From positions 1-18,263 of the forward strand of contig CAYTFW010000135.1 of NCBI GenBank assembly GCA_964437145.1: a stretch of 18,263 nucleotides of DNA. Reading direction: 5' to 3'. Origin of the DNA: JAFAZJ01 sp964437145 (GTDB lineage Bacteria > Pseudomonadota > Alphaproteobacteria > Reyranellales > Reyranellaceae). Shown here piece by piece: positions 1-11,631 of the stretch. Below the pieces are notes generated by a model that saw only the letters and a program-made list of their open reading frames with translations, was not told where the DNA came from and searched no databases. Position 1 is the first letter of the stretch. The number at the start of each line of letters is the position of its first letter. The position numbers and the translations under genes were made by a program.

Positions 1-838
1 GGTAGAGATCGGTCGCCGTCAGCACGGTGGCGGCGACGCCGGTGTCGGCCATGCGCTTGGCGACCTTGTCCAGGTCCTTCCACGGCATGGTAGACAGCTT
101 GCCGACATGGCCGACGGCGACGCGGCCACCCCACTTGTATTTCTCGGTGAGATCGCAGACCAGCAGCGTGTCGAGCTCCTCGGCGGAGGCACCGCTGTCG
201 AGATGCATATCGATGTCGATATCGAATTCGCGCGCCATCTCGAAGACGCGGCGGATCTGCGCGGCGCGGTCGGTGTCGTAGTTCGGTGCCGCGCCGACGA
301 CGGTGGCGCCGGCCTGCAGCGCGGCGACCATCAGCTCGTCTGTGCCGGGATTGTTGGTCAAGCCCTCCTGCGGCATGACGCAGATCTCGAGATCGATCGC
401 CCACTTGTACCTGTCGATCAGCGTCTTCACGCCCTCGAAGCCGCGCATGCCGATTTTGGGATCGACCTCGACATGGGCGCGCATGCGCGTGGCGCCGTGG
501 CCGATGCATTTCTCGATCGTGCCTGAGGCGCGCTCGATGACGTCCTCGACCGTGAAGGTGTGCTTGACCGCCGACACACGCTCCATCGCGAGATGCGGGT
601 TGCGCTTGGTCGTGTGTTCGCAGCGCCCGAGGATGCAGGACTTTTCGAGATGGATATGGGTCTCGACGAAGCCCGAACAGACGAGCCGGCCGCCGGCTTT
701 GATCTCCTCCCGCGCGCCGCCGCCTAGCCGGGGCGCGATCGCCGCGATGCGGCCGTCCTTCACGCCGATGTCGGTGGTCGGTTGATCGGGCTTGCTGTCG
801 GCCAGCCGCACGTCACGCAGAACAAGGTCGAAATCCAT
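1..838 (-). CDS. CodA/AtzC-like amidohydrolase, N-terminal 279 residues (truncated by window edge)
   Basis: Reading leftwards from an ATG at 838, an open frame continues without a stop to the window edge, so about the first 279 of an expected ~400 residues are present. It belongs to the cytosine-deaminase-like metal-dependent amidohydrolases, which hydrolyse C-N bonds in rings or side chains. Visible metal-site features are HIHLEKS with H61 and H63, a later His at 212 in MHLDSG, and GHVG further on, matching the order in E. coli CodA. The Glu that follows the third His in CodA (HCDE) is Ser215 here, so cytosine itself may not be the substrate. AAGGAGA at 851-857 fits as ribosome-binding site, 12 nt before the ATG. 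The gene diverges from a Bug-type binding protein 79 bp away; such pairs often share a ligand. The exact substrate is unknown. Confidence 0.85.
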   Translation of the reverse strand, partial: MDFDLVLRDVRLADSKPDQPTTDIGVKDGRIAAIAPRLGGGAREEIKAGGRLVCSGFVETHIHLEKSCILGRCEHTTKRNPHLAMERVSAVKHTFTVEDVIERASGTIEKCIGHGATRMRAHVEVDPKIGMRGFEGVKTLIDRYKWAIDLEICVMPQEGLTNNPGTDELMVAALQAGATVVGAAPNYDTDRAAQIRRVFEMAREFDIDIDMHLDSGASAEELDTLLVCDLTEKYKWGGRVAVGHVGKLSTMPWKDLDKVAKRMADTGVAATVLTATDLY

Positions 839-917
839 CGGAAGCGTCACTCTCCTTGAAGGCGGTATGGATGTTGCATCAGACTGTCCTGGAATCACAG
901 GAGGTTCATCCATCGCC

Positions 918-1883
918 ATGTTGACTCGACGGACGTTTGTGATCGCCGCCGCGGCGGCGCCAAGCATCGCTCGGGCGCAGACCGCTTGGCCGACCAAGCC
1001 GATCCGCTGGATCGTCAACTTCCCGCCCGCCGGCGCGGCGGACATCCTGTCGCGCACCCTGACCGAGCGCTTCGGTACGCGGCTGGGCCAACCGATCGTG
1101 GTCGACAACAAGCCGGGTGCCGGCGGCCTGCTGGGCGCCGACATCGTCGCCAAGGCGAAAGGCGACACGCATCTCGTCATGATGTCGAGCGCCGCCTCGC
1201 ACGGCATCGGGCCGGTGCTCTACAAGGACGTGCCCTATGATGCGTTGGCGGATTTCACCCATATCCACCTGGTAGGCACGTTCCCGTCGGTGCTCGCGGT
1301 CAACAGCGCGTCGCCGATCAAGACCGTCGCGCAGTTGATCGACCAGGCGCGCGCCGAGCCGGGGAAGGTGACCTACGGCTCGGGCGGCAACGGCACCATG
1401 AACCACCTCACCGGCCAGGTGCTCGCGCGGCAGGCCGGCGTGACGCTGACACATGTTCCCTACCGGGGTTCGGCGCCGGCGATGAACGACCTGATGGGCG
1501 GCCAGATCGCGGCCCTGATGGAAAGCCTGCCGACGGCGATCGGCCACTTCACGTCGGGGCGCATGCGGCCGCTGGCGGTCAGCGAAGACGAACGCTCGCC
1601 GGCGCTGCCCGACGTGCCGACCTTCCGGGAGGCGGGTCTCGCGGGCGTGGTCACCACCAACTGGTTCGGCTTCTCAGCGACGGCGGACCTTCCGCCTGAT
1701 GTCGCCAAGCGCTGGGAGACCGAGATCGCGACCGAGCTGAAGAGTGACGAGGTGAAGGAGAAGTTCGCCAGGATCGGCGTGCGGCCTAGCGCGGTCGACG
1801 CAAAGGGCTATACCGCTCTGATCCGCAGCGAGCTCGACCGCTGGCGCGAGGTGATCCGCGCTGGGAACATCCGCGCCGACTAG
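918..1883 (+). CDS. Bug/TTT-family periplasmic solute-binding protein (first copy)
   Basis: This encodes a 321-residue extracytoplasmic binding protein of the tripartite tricarboxylate transporter (TctC/Bug) family, which captures carboxylates and other small organic molecules in the periplasm. The N-terminus has a twin Arg (TRRTF), a hydrophobic Ala-rich stretch and a likely cleavage after ARA near residue 20, so a Tat or Sec signal peptide. Family hallmarks are WPTKPIRWIVNFPPAGAAD, the VVDNKPGAGG loop, the GSGGNGT segment and VPYRGSAPA. I chose the ATG at 918 over an upstream in-frame ATG (792) because it leaves a proper signal peptide and AGGAGG lies at 899-904. No TctA or TctB membrane genes are in the window, which is common for orphan Bug proteins. 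It is divergent from the amidohydrolase and convergent with the cupin gene (16 nt apart). Confidence 0.92.
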   Translation: MLTRRTFVIAAAAAPSIARAQTAWPTKPIRWIVNFPPAGAADILSRTLTERFGTRLGQPIVVDNKPGAGGLLGADIVAKAKGDTHLVMMSSAASHGIGPVLYKDVPYDALADFTHIHLVGTFPSVLAVNSASPIKTVAQLIDQARAEPGKVTYGSGGNGTMNHLTGQVLARQAGVTLTHVPYRGSAPAMNDLMGGQIAALMESLPTAIGHFTSGRMRPLAVSEDERSPALPDVPTFREAGLAGVVTTNWFGFSATADLPPDVAKRWETEIATELKSDEVKEKFARIGVRPSAVDAKGYTALIRSELDRWREVIRAGNIRAD

Positions 1884-1899
1884 GCGGAGCGGTCGACCA

Positions 1900-2319
1900 T
1901 CACGCCTTCGCCGGCGCCTTGCCGTAGTCGGCGTCGCTCACCGGCTCGTGCCAGGTCGTCGCTTGTCCCTTGTCGTCGGTCTCCGACATGGCGAGATGAC
2001 ACATCATGGTGTCAGGCGCCGAGCCGTGCCAGTGCCGTGCGTTGGGCGGAATCACCACAGTGTCGCCCGGCCTGATCTCCTGCACCGGCTGCCCCTCGAG
2101 CTGGTAGCGGCCGATACCGGACAGCACGTAGAGAATCTGGCCGACCGCGTGCTGGTGCCAGTTGGTGCGCCCACCCGGCATGAACGTCACGCGCGAGGCG
2201 CGCAGCTTCGACGGGCCTTCGGGCGCCCACACCGGATCGGACATGACCGAGCCGACGAAGTTCGCCGCCTCCGCCTTGGACGTCTTGCGATCGCCAGCGC
2301 GCATGATCCTGGGCTTCAT
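1900..2319 (-). CDS. Small single-domain cupin
   Basis: A 139-residue cupin beta-barrel protein with a probable mononuclear metal site. Motif 1 reads PGGRTNWHQHAVGQ with H55 and H57; the Glu that usually follows is Gln61. Motif 2 reads PGDTVVIPPNARHWHG with H96 or H98 as the last ligand. Such small cupins often occur near catabolic genes and are annotated as quercetin dioxygenase-like or as carboxymuconolactone-decarboxylase-associated cupins; their substrates are mostly unknown. The start at 2319 is preferred over an upstream ATG at 2403 because GGGAGG lies 5 nt before it and family similarity begins just after it. It is last in the long minus-strand series, 93 nt after the adenylate cyclase stop, so co-transcription is possible but not shown. 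Confidence 0.88.
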   Translation of the reverse strand: MKPRIMRAGDRKTSKAEAANFVGSVMSDPVWAPEGPSKLRASRVTFMPGGRTNWHQHAVGQILYVLSGIGRYQLEGQPVQEIRPGDTVVIPPNARHWHGSAPDTMMCHLAMSETDDKGQATTWHEPVSDADYGKAPAKA

Positions 2320-2412
2320 GAGAGCCTCCCTCGGTCGGAAAGGTAAGCGGATCGCGGTCGGGCGCGCAACGGGACGCGCAGGATCTTGCCGGCCTCGCAC
2401 CATAGATCCGGG

Positions 2413-4236
2413 TTAGCTCGACAGGCCGACCAGGAGGGTGAGGGGCAGGACACCCTCGGCCGCGACATCCGTGGGCTTGCCGTCCAGCGGCTCGTGCCGG
2501 AACCCGTCGCCGGCGGCGCCGGCGCAGGCGGCGCTGACGACAATGGTGATCTGCGCGGACTTTGGGGCCTGCTTGCCGAATTGCTCCAGTCGCGCGGCGA
2601 CGTTCACCGCTTCGCCGATCGCCGTGTAGTCGATACGACCCGCGAAGCCGACGTTGCCGACCATGACCGTCCCGGTATGCAGGCCGATCCGCATCCGGCA
2701 GGCGAACGAGCCGGAGACCTGGCGTTCGCGGTTGAAGGCCTCGACCTCGGCCGCGACCGCGAGCGCGCCGAGGCAGGCGGCGCGGGCGTGGTCGGCGTTC
2801 GGCTCCGGCGCTCCCCAGAACGCCATCAGCCCGTCGCCGAGATACTTGTCGATGGTGCCGCCGCTGGCCTCGATGGCCGGCCCGACTCTCGCGAGCAGGT
2901 CGTTGAGATACGCCGCCGCTTCCGCCGCGGGGCGGCCGCGCGAATAGCTCGTGTAACCCTCGAGGTCGCAGAACATCACGGTGAGGCCGCGATTCTCGCT
3001 GACCGGCAGCCCACCCTGCCGCGCGGTCAGGCGCGCGACCAGCGCGCGCGGCAAGTAGGTGGCGGAGAGGCGCAGACCACGCGCCATGCGTTCGAAGGCC
3101 TGGTTGGCCAGGCTGACTTCGCGGACTGTGCTGTTCGTGAGGGCCGGGAAGCGGTCGAGCTCCAGCCGCTCGACCGATCGCGCCGCGTCGGCCAGCGCCA
3201 GGATCGGTTTGGCGAGTCGCCTGCCGAAGAGTATCGCCGCGACGCCGGTCAGCAGCATCAGCAGGCCGCCGGCGATCAGGATGCCACGGACGATCCAGCG
3301 CGCACGGGCGCTTTCGCGGCCAGCTTCGTGGTAGCCGATGGTCAACCGGGCGGGCGCGTAGTCGTCGACCGAACGGTAGTACCAGGCGAAGCTACGGTCG
3401 CCGACCCAGTTCCAGTGCCCGGTCACCGGCCGCTCGCTGATGACCCCGGGCAGTGGATTGGAGTCGGAGGCCCACATCGAGGCCAGGACCGGATCGTTCA
3501 CCTCGCTGAGCGTGGCGAGCCTTCGGCGGTCGCGCTGCTCGGCGCGTCCCGCCTCTCCGCTGAGATACGGATGCGCCAGTACGCGTTCGCGGCCGACCAA
3601 GATGAATGGCTTGCGCTCTCCATCGATGTCGAGCTCCTTGAGGAAACGCGAAAGATCCGAGGTTCCGATCGCGGCGGCGACAAATCCCCTGAACTCGCCG
3701 CGGACCCGAATCGGCGCGATGAGAGGCAGGATGGGCTCGCCGACGACGATCGACCAGACCGGCTCGGCCCACTCGGGTCCGGATAAGACGCGCGCACGCG
3801 CCATCACGTCGGCCGCCTGCGGAACGCTCTCGCGTGGCTCCGGTCGCGCGCTGCGGTCGGCCCGGATGAAGCGCGTTGGTTCGCCGTCGACCGGGTAAAC
3901 CAGGTAGCCGACCGCCTGTGGCGCGGCGGCGAGGGCCCCGAGTGCGAAGTTGCGCCACTGCTCGGGATTGTCGAAATCGATCTCGCCGGTTTCGACGGCC
4001 TGGCCGAGATAGGTGAGCTGAGCCCGCACCGGCTCGAGGTGGGTCTCCAAACCTCGGGCGATCAGGTCGAGCATGAGCTGACGGCGGTCGCGGGCCGCGT
4101 CGACCTGGTTGCTGTCGGCGGCGTACCAGGCGATGCCGATCACCGGGGCCATCGCGATGAAGACAAGGCCGACGAGGAGGGCGGGCAGCAGCCGGGCGAT
4201 CGGCCAGCCTGCGGGCGCCGGATTCTCGTCGGCCAT
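2413..4236 (-). CDS. Membrane class III adenylate cyclase with periplasmic Cache-like sensor
   Basis: A 607-residue receptor-type nucleotide cyclase making cAMP. The order is: transmembrane helix ~12-38, a ~275-residue periplasmic region resembling a Cache sensor, a second helix ~315-337, a HAMP-like linker ~338-390, then the catalytic domain ~418-590. Catalytic residues are complete: metal-binding D424 (MFCDLEGY) and D468 (YLGDGL), purine-selecting K464 and T538 (DYTAIGE), and the transition-state pair N545 and R549. The K/T pair predicts ATP rather than GTP. The ATG lies 4 nt after the stop of the benzoate-CoA ligase, so the two genes are very likely co-transcribed. The sensor may therefore respond to an aromatic or other growth substrate; this is an inference. 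The ribosome-binding site is weak (AGGCGG), suggesting translational coupling to the ligase. Confidence 0.92.
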   Translation of the reverse strand: MADENPAPAGWPIARLLPALLVGLVFIAMAPVIGIAWYAADSNQVDAARDRRQLMLDLIARGLETHLEPVRAQLTYLGQAVETGEIDFDNPEQWRNFALGALAAAPQAVGYLVYPVDGEPTRFIRADRSARPEPRESVPQAADVMARARVLSGPEWAEPVWSIVVGEPILPLIAPIRVRGEFRGFVAAAIGTSDLSRFLKELDIDGERKPFILVGRERVLAHPYLSGEAGRAEQRDRRRLATLSEVNDPVLASMWASDSNPLPGVISERPVTGHWNWVGDRSFAWYYRSVDDYAPARLTIGYHEAGRESARARWIVRGILIAGGLLMLLTGVAAILFGRRLAKPILALADAARSVERLELDRFPALTNSTVREVSLANQAFERMARGLRLSATYLPRALVARLTARQGGLPVSENRGLTVMFCDLEGYTSYSRGRPAAEAAAYLNDLLARVGPAIEASGGTIDKYLGDGLMAFWGAPEPNADHARAACLGALAVAAEVEAFNRERQVSGSFACRMRIGLHTGTVMVGNVGFAGRIDYTAIGEAVNVAARLEQFGKQAPKSAQITIVVSAACAGAAGDGFRHEPLDGKPTDVAAEGVLPLTLLVGLSS

Positions 4237-4240
4237 CCGC

Positions 4241-5800
<1,560 letters not shown>

Positions 5801-6151
5801 AACGACTCCCTGATTGCAAAGCCCCTCAAAGGTCCCGGCGGCTTCGTGCAAGCCTGAGCGACTCGATAGGACGGCCGGGTCGCGCCGCTCATGGATAACG
5901 CCGAGTACAACGATGCGCGAATCGTCATAGAGCCGGAAAAACACTCGGTAGGGAAAGCCGCGAAGCCGCGCCCGGCGCATGGCAAAGGTCCGCGGCGCGT
6001 ACGCCAGAGGATTTTCCGCCGCCCGCCTGACAGCTGACTGGAGCGCGTCATGAAATCTTTCAGCGGTGGTGACATCGCGCGCTGCGTACCAGCGAGTAGC
6101 CTCCGTCACATCTTCTTCGGCTTCAGCGACGAAGCGGACGTGCCGGGTCAT
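5801..6151 (-). CDS. ParE/RelE-superfamily toxin 1, without its own stop codon
   Basis: The first ~98 residues from the ATG at 6151 are a type II toxin of the ParE/RelE fold. They have FVAEAEEDVTEATRWY in the first helix, RLRGFPYRVFFRLYDD in the beta-sheet core and VIHERRDP near the C-terminus, where this family normally ends within a few residues. Here no stop follows. The frame crosses a ~19-residue linker and enters the benzoate-CoA ligase at its ATG (5800) in phase. The start overlaps the antitoxin 1 stop as ATGA (6148-6151), the usual coupling in such modules. Whether the toxin is made free (by cleavage or a sequence error hiding a stop) or only as a fusion cannot be told from the sequence. 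Its likely target is mRNA on the ribosome or DNA gyrase, depending on subfamily. Confidence 0.8.
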
Positions 6152-6390
6152 TTGCGATGGCGGTCGATTTCCGCATTCAGCTTGCGGAAGACCTCTTCCG
6201 CCGGAATGGCTGACGAAGGATCGCGTTCATGCGCTTCCAGACGACGCTTCAGCTCAGCGATGAGCTCAGGTGACTCCTCTGGTTCCGCGTGCGGTGACCC
6301 ATGTTCCGCTTCGATGCTGTCCCACAGCCGATCGATCAGATCCAGTTTCTCAGCCACCGTCAGGCGGGAGATATCGATGGTGATGGCCAT
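6148..6390 (-). CDS. Antitoxin 1, addiction-module component family
   Basis: An 80-residue acidic protein of the short addiction-module antitoxin family paired with ParE/RelE-like toxins (often called TIGR02574). The typical pattern is present: DISRLTVAEKLDLIDRLWDSI at residues ~6-26, a Pro/Glu-rich middle, and DPSSAIPAEEVFRKL before the C-terminus. It should bind and neutralise toxin 1, whose start codon overlaps its stop by 4 nt. The ATG at 6390 has a strong AGGGAGG just upstream. The gene begins 19 nt after the stop of the second Bug protein, so it appears to be read from the same transcript instead of having a separate promoter. It is a diverged paralogue of antitoxin 2, sharing the LDLI-RLWD and PSS-IP-EEVF blocks. 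Confidence 0.87.
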   Translation of the reverse strand: MAITIDISRLTVAEKLDLIDRLWDSIEAEHGSPHAEPEESPELIAELKRRLEAHERDPSSAIPAEEVFRKLNAEIDRHRK

Positions 6391-6409
6391 GCCTCCTCCC
6401 TGGAGTTTC

Positions 6410-7381
6410 CTACAGCTTAGCGCCGGACGCTTTCACCGGCGCCTGGAAAGTCCGCACCTGCGCGGCCACGAACGCCGTGAACTCCGCCGGCGTCATCGGC
6501 TTGGTGACGAAGCCGAGATCGCCCAGCCGCTCGACGAGCTTGGCGTCCGCTAGCACCTCGCCCATCGCCTTGTGCAGCTTGGCCTGCGCCTCGGCGGGGA
6601 AGCCGGCCGGCGCGGAGATGCCGACGAAGTTCTCGGCCACCAGCTTCGGGTGTCCGAGCTCGATCACGGTCGGCACGTCGGGCGCGCTCGGCGCCTTCTG
6701 CGTCGAGGTCAGCGCGATCATACGCAGCTTGCCGTCCTTGGCCAGCGGCAGAACCTCGGTGAGCGTGACGACGGCGAAGTCGAGCTGGCCGGCCATCATG
6801 TCCTGGAACATCGGCGCGGCGCCGCGATAGCCGATATGTTCCATGCTCAGGCCAAGCTCGGCCTTGAACATCTCGCCGATGATGTGGCCGATCGAGCCCT
6901 GGCCGCCCGAGCCGAACGGCACCGACTTGCCCTGGCCTTTGATCCAGGCGATCAGCTCCGGCATGGTCTTGGCCGGCACGCTCGGACGTACGACGAAGGC
7001 GTTGGCGACCGAGCCGATATAGACGACGTGCGCGAAGTCCTTGATCGGATCGTAGGGCGGCTTGTCGAACAGATAGGGCGCGATCGAGATCGGCGCGCTG
7101 TTGCTGAGCATCAGCGTGTGGAACTCGTCCTTGGCCTGCAGCACGGCGTTGGCGCCGATGGTCGTGCCGCCACCCGGCTTGTTGTCGACGATGATCGTCT
7201 GGCCGAGCTTTTCCGACAGCGGACCGGCGATCACGCGCGCGGCGGCGTCCGACGCGCCACCCGGCGGAAAGGTGACGACGAGCTTGACCGACCGGCTCGG
7301 CCACGCCGCCTGCGCCGAGGCCGCCTTGCCGACGAGCGTCGCGGCCGCCGCCATGCCCAATACCTGCCTGCGCGCGATCAT
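6410..7381 (-). CDS. Bug/TTT-family periplasmic solute-binding protein (second copy)
   Basis: A 323-residue TctC/Bug-type binding protein. The N-terminus MIARRQVLGMAAAATLVGKA has a twin Arg and hydrophobic core, with probable cleavage after ASA near residue 23, so export by Tat or Sec. Family marks are WPSRSVKLVVTFPPGGASD, IIVDNKPGGGT, FGSGGQGS and IGYRGAAPMFQD. The ATG at 7381 is chosen over an in-frame ATG at 7447 because GGGAGG lies 5 nt before it and the signal peptide starts there. It sits between the transthyretin-like gene and TA module 1 in the benzoyl-CoA gene series, so a benzoate-like or ring-cleavage acid ligand is plausible but unproven. No TctA/TctB partners are nearby. It is clearly related to, but well diverged from, the copy at 918. 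Confidence 0.92.
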   Translation of the reverse strand: MIARRQVLGMAAAATLVGKAASAQAAWPSRSVKLVVTFPPGGASDAAARVIAGPLSEKLGQTIIVDNKPGGGTTIGANAVLQAKDEFHTLMLSNSAPISIAPYLFDKPPYDPIKDFAHVVYIGSVANAFVVRPSVPAKTMPELIAWIKGQGKSVPFGSGGQGSIGHIIGEMFKAELGLSMEHIGYRGAAPMFQDMMAGQLDFAVVTLTEVLPLAKDGKLRMIALTSTQKAPSAPDVPTVIELGHPKLVAENFVGISAPAGFPAEAQAKLHKAMGEVLADAKLVERLGDLGFVTKPMTPAEFTAFVAAQVRTFQAPVKASGAKL

Positions 7382-7436
7382 GAAATCCTCCCGAAACCAA
7401 TGGTCGGCAAGGGACAAGCAATGGGCGTGCCGTCCG

Positions 7437-7793
7437 TCAAGCGCCACCCCGGAACAGCGAGAAACCCCAGGGCGTCATCTTGAGCGGCAGATGATAGTGC
7501 TGCGCCAGATCGGCTATGCCGAAGCGATAGGGCACGACCTCGAGGAAGGCCGGGCGGGGCAGGGCGACGCCTTGCGCCCGGTACCAATCGCCGACGTGGA
7601 ACAACGCCTCGTACATGCCGGTCACCGTGATGCCTTCACCGCGCACGGTCGGGTGGTCGAACGCACCGCTGACGCCGACGACGCCATCGGCCAGCGACCT
7701 GCCGTCGGGCCCGCGCAACTCGACCTTCAGCCCCGCCGCGGCGATGCCGCGCGAGACATCGAAGACATGGATCGAGATGCCGCCCGCGGGCAT
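7437..7793 (-). CDS. Transthyretin/5-hydroxyisourate hydrolase-like protein with altered active site
   Basis: A 118-residue protein of the transthyretin fold. It keeps the N-terminal ISIHVFD block (H9) and the C-terminal HYHLPL block (H99, H101) of 5-hydroxyisourate hydrolase, the uric-acid pathway enzyme. Two catalytic features differ: the DGR segment that supplies the active-site Arg is replaced (GAFDHP around 43-48), and the C-terminal YRGS tetrapeptide reads FRGG followed by Ala. No other purine-degradation gene is in the window. It may therefore hydrolyse another small lactone or cyclic intermediate, or act as a binding protein; that is inference. Its ATG overlaps the toxin 2 stop by one base (TAATG, 7791-7795), so translation is likely coupled. 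The second Bug gene follows after 55 nt. Confidence 0.75.
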   Translation of the reverse strand: MPAGGISIHVFDVSRGIAAAGLKVELRGPDGRSLADGVVGVSGAFDHPTVRGEGITVTGMYEALFHVGDWYRAQGVALPRPAFLEVVPYRFGIADLAQHYHLPLKMTPWGFSLFRGGA

Positions 7794-8131
7794 TAGCCAG
7801 CCTCCGTCGCTGCGTAGTTGGCAGCGTCCTCGTTCAGTCCGACGCGCCGGCGCCAGACCAATGGGTCACGCCGGTGATGCGTGACCGCGAAAACAGTCAG
7901 CCTTCGCTCATCGGCGAAGTAGTACACCGAATAGGGAAAGCCCCTGACCGGCGATCGGCGCACGCCTTGGCCGAGATCCGGCCATAGGTTCGGCGCTACG
8001 GCCAATGTCTTGAACACGGCATTGACCGCATAAAGGAACCTGTCGCCCCCATCGTGGGTGTCGCGATCATACCAGGTTCGAGCTTCGAGAATGTCGGCGC
8101 GAGCTTCGCGCCGAACGACAAGTCGGCGCAT
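7793..8131 (-). CDS. ParE/RelE-superfamily toxin 2
   Basis: A 112-residue type II toxin of the ParE/RelE fold. Visible blocks are REARADILEARTWYDRD in the N-terminal helices, RRSPVRGFPYSVYYFADE in the beta-sheet and VTHHRRDPLVWRRR near the end, followed by a ~15-residue tail. I place the start at the ATG at 8131, 8 nt after the antitoxin stop, instead of the longer frame from 8185; the longer version would add 18 residues overlapping the antitoxin with no family similarity. The stop TAA overlaps the ATG of the transthyretin-like gene. It is a paralogue of toxin 1 but has a normal stop codon. The usual activity of the family is ribosome-dependent mRNA cleavage or gyrase inhibition; which applies here cannot be told. 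Confidence 0.85.
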   Translation of the reverse strand: MRRLVVRREARADILEARTWYDRDTHDGGDRFLYAVNAVFKTLAVAPNLWPDLGQGVRRSPVRGFPYSVYYFADERRLTVFAVTHHRRDPLVWRRRVGLNEDAANYAATEAG

Positions 8132-8139
8132 CGACGGGG

Positions 8140-8388
8140 TCAACTCTTCTGCCGTGCCAGGAGTTCCTCGAACACTTCCTCCCACGGTAGCGACGAGTCG
8201 GGCTCACGCCGAGCCGCTTCCGCTTCCGCGATCAGCGCGTCGAGGAACGCCTTCGGCTCCTGTGGCCAACGTCCCTCGCCAGGCGGCGGTTCGTCGCTGG
8301 CGGCGTCGATGGCGTCCCAGAGCCGCTCGATCAGGTCGAGCTGCTCCTGGCGGGTGAGCTGCGAGATGTCGAGCGATCGGATGTCCAT
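8140..8388 (-). CDS. Antitoxin 2, addiction-module component family
   Basis: An 82-residue acidic antitoxin of the same family as antitoxin 1. It carries LDISQLTRQEQLDLIERLWDAI near the N-terminus and EPDSSLPWEEVFEELL near the C-terminus. It should neutralise toxin 2, encoded 8 nt downstream. The ATG at 8388 is chosen because GGAGA lies 7 nt upstream; an in-frame ATG at 8415 would add nine residues without similarity. It begins 43 nt after the boxB stop. That gap shows no obvious terminator hairpin, so the TA pair is probably transcribed with boxCB, although a promoter within the gap or within boxB cannot be excluded. Confidence 0.87.
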   Translation of the reverse strand: MDIRSLDISQLTRQEQLDLIERLWDAIDAASDEPPPGEGRWPQEPKAFLDALIAEAEAARREPDSSLPWEEVFEELLARQKS

Positions 8389-8431
8389 GGTCGTTCTCCG
8401 ATGGTGGCCCAGCATAGCGCAATCCGCACCC

Positions 8432-9850
<1,419 letters not shown>

Positions 9851-9860
9851 GATGGTCCTC

Positions 9861-11531
<1,671 letters not shown>

Positions 11532-11553
11532 GATGCCTCCCGGGCGTTAATTT

Positions 11554-11581
11554 GTAATTCGGTACTGAAATACCTATTTAC
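11554..11581. promoter_or_regulatory. Imperfect 26-28 bp palindrome, candidate Rrf2-family operator
   Basis: Positions 11555-11580 form a dyad with 9 of 13 positions paired; one more pair outside (11554/11581) gives 10 of 14. The half-site reads TAAnTnGGTAnT and its complement on the other side. The stretch is AT-rich against GC-rich surroundings. Its size suits Rrf2 proteins such as IscR, whose sites are about 25 bp, and an Rrf2 gene lies in the divergent unit. On the plus strand TTGTAA (11552-11557) and TATTTA (11575-11580), 17 nt apart, could be -35/-10 elements lying inside the dyad. The dyad is 23 nt upstream of the boxC start codon on the other side. The protein-operator link is inferred. 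Confidence 0.55.
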
Positions 11582-11604
11582 TCATCTCATAGGCTCGGCC
11601 ACCC

Positions 11605-11610
11605 TGTCAA
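11605..11610 (-). promoter_or_regulatory. Possible -35 hexamer for boxC
   Basis: Read on the minus strand this is a perfect TTGACA, 73 nt upstream of the boxC ATG. At 16-18 nt spacing the -10 position has only poor matches (such as AGATGA), just before the 26-bp dyad. If used, RNA polymerase would overlap the proposed operator, consistent with repression. The missing -10 keeps confidence low. Confidence 0.25.
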
Positions 11611-11631
11611 CCGGCGATCGAGGGGACACGC

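Noticed and set aside
887..902. Short dyad TCCTG-N6-CAGGA before the first Bug gene
   Set aside because: Only 5-bp arms, overlapping the ribosome-binding site; too short to claim as an operator in GC-rich DNA.
2386..3786. Plus-strand open frame of 466 codons
   Set aside because: It lies opposite the adenylate cyclase, whose domains and catalytic residues are clear; the opposite frame has a low-complexity Arg/Asp/Gly composition typical of GC-rich antisense frames.
6148..8388. Region as a recently acquired mobile island
   Set aside because: The TA genes have the same GC-rich composition as neighbours, and there are no integrase, tRNA or flanking direct repeats.
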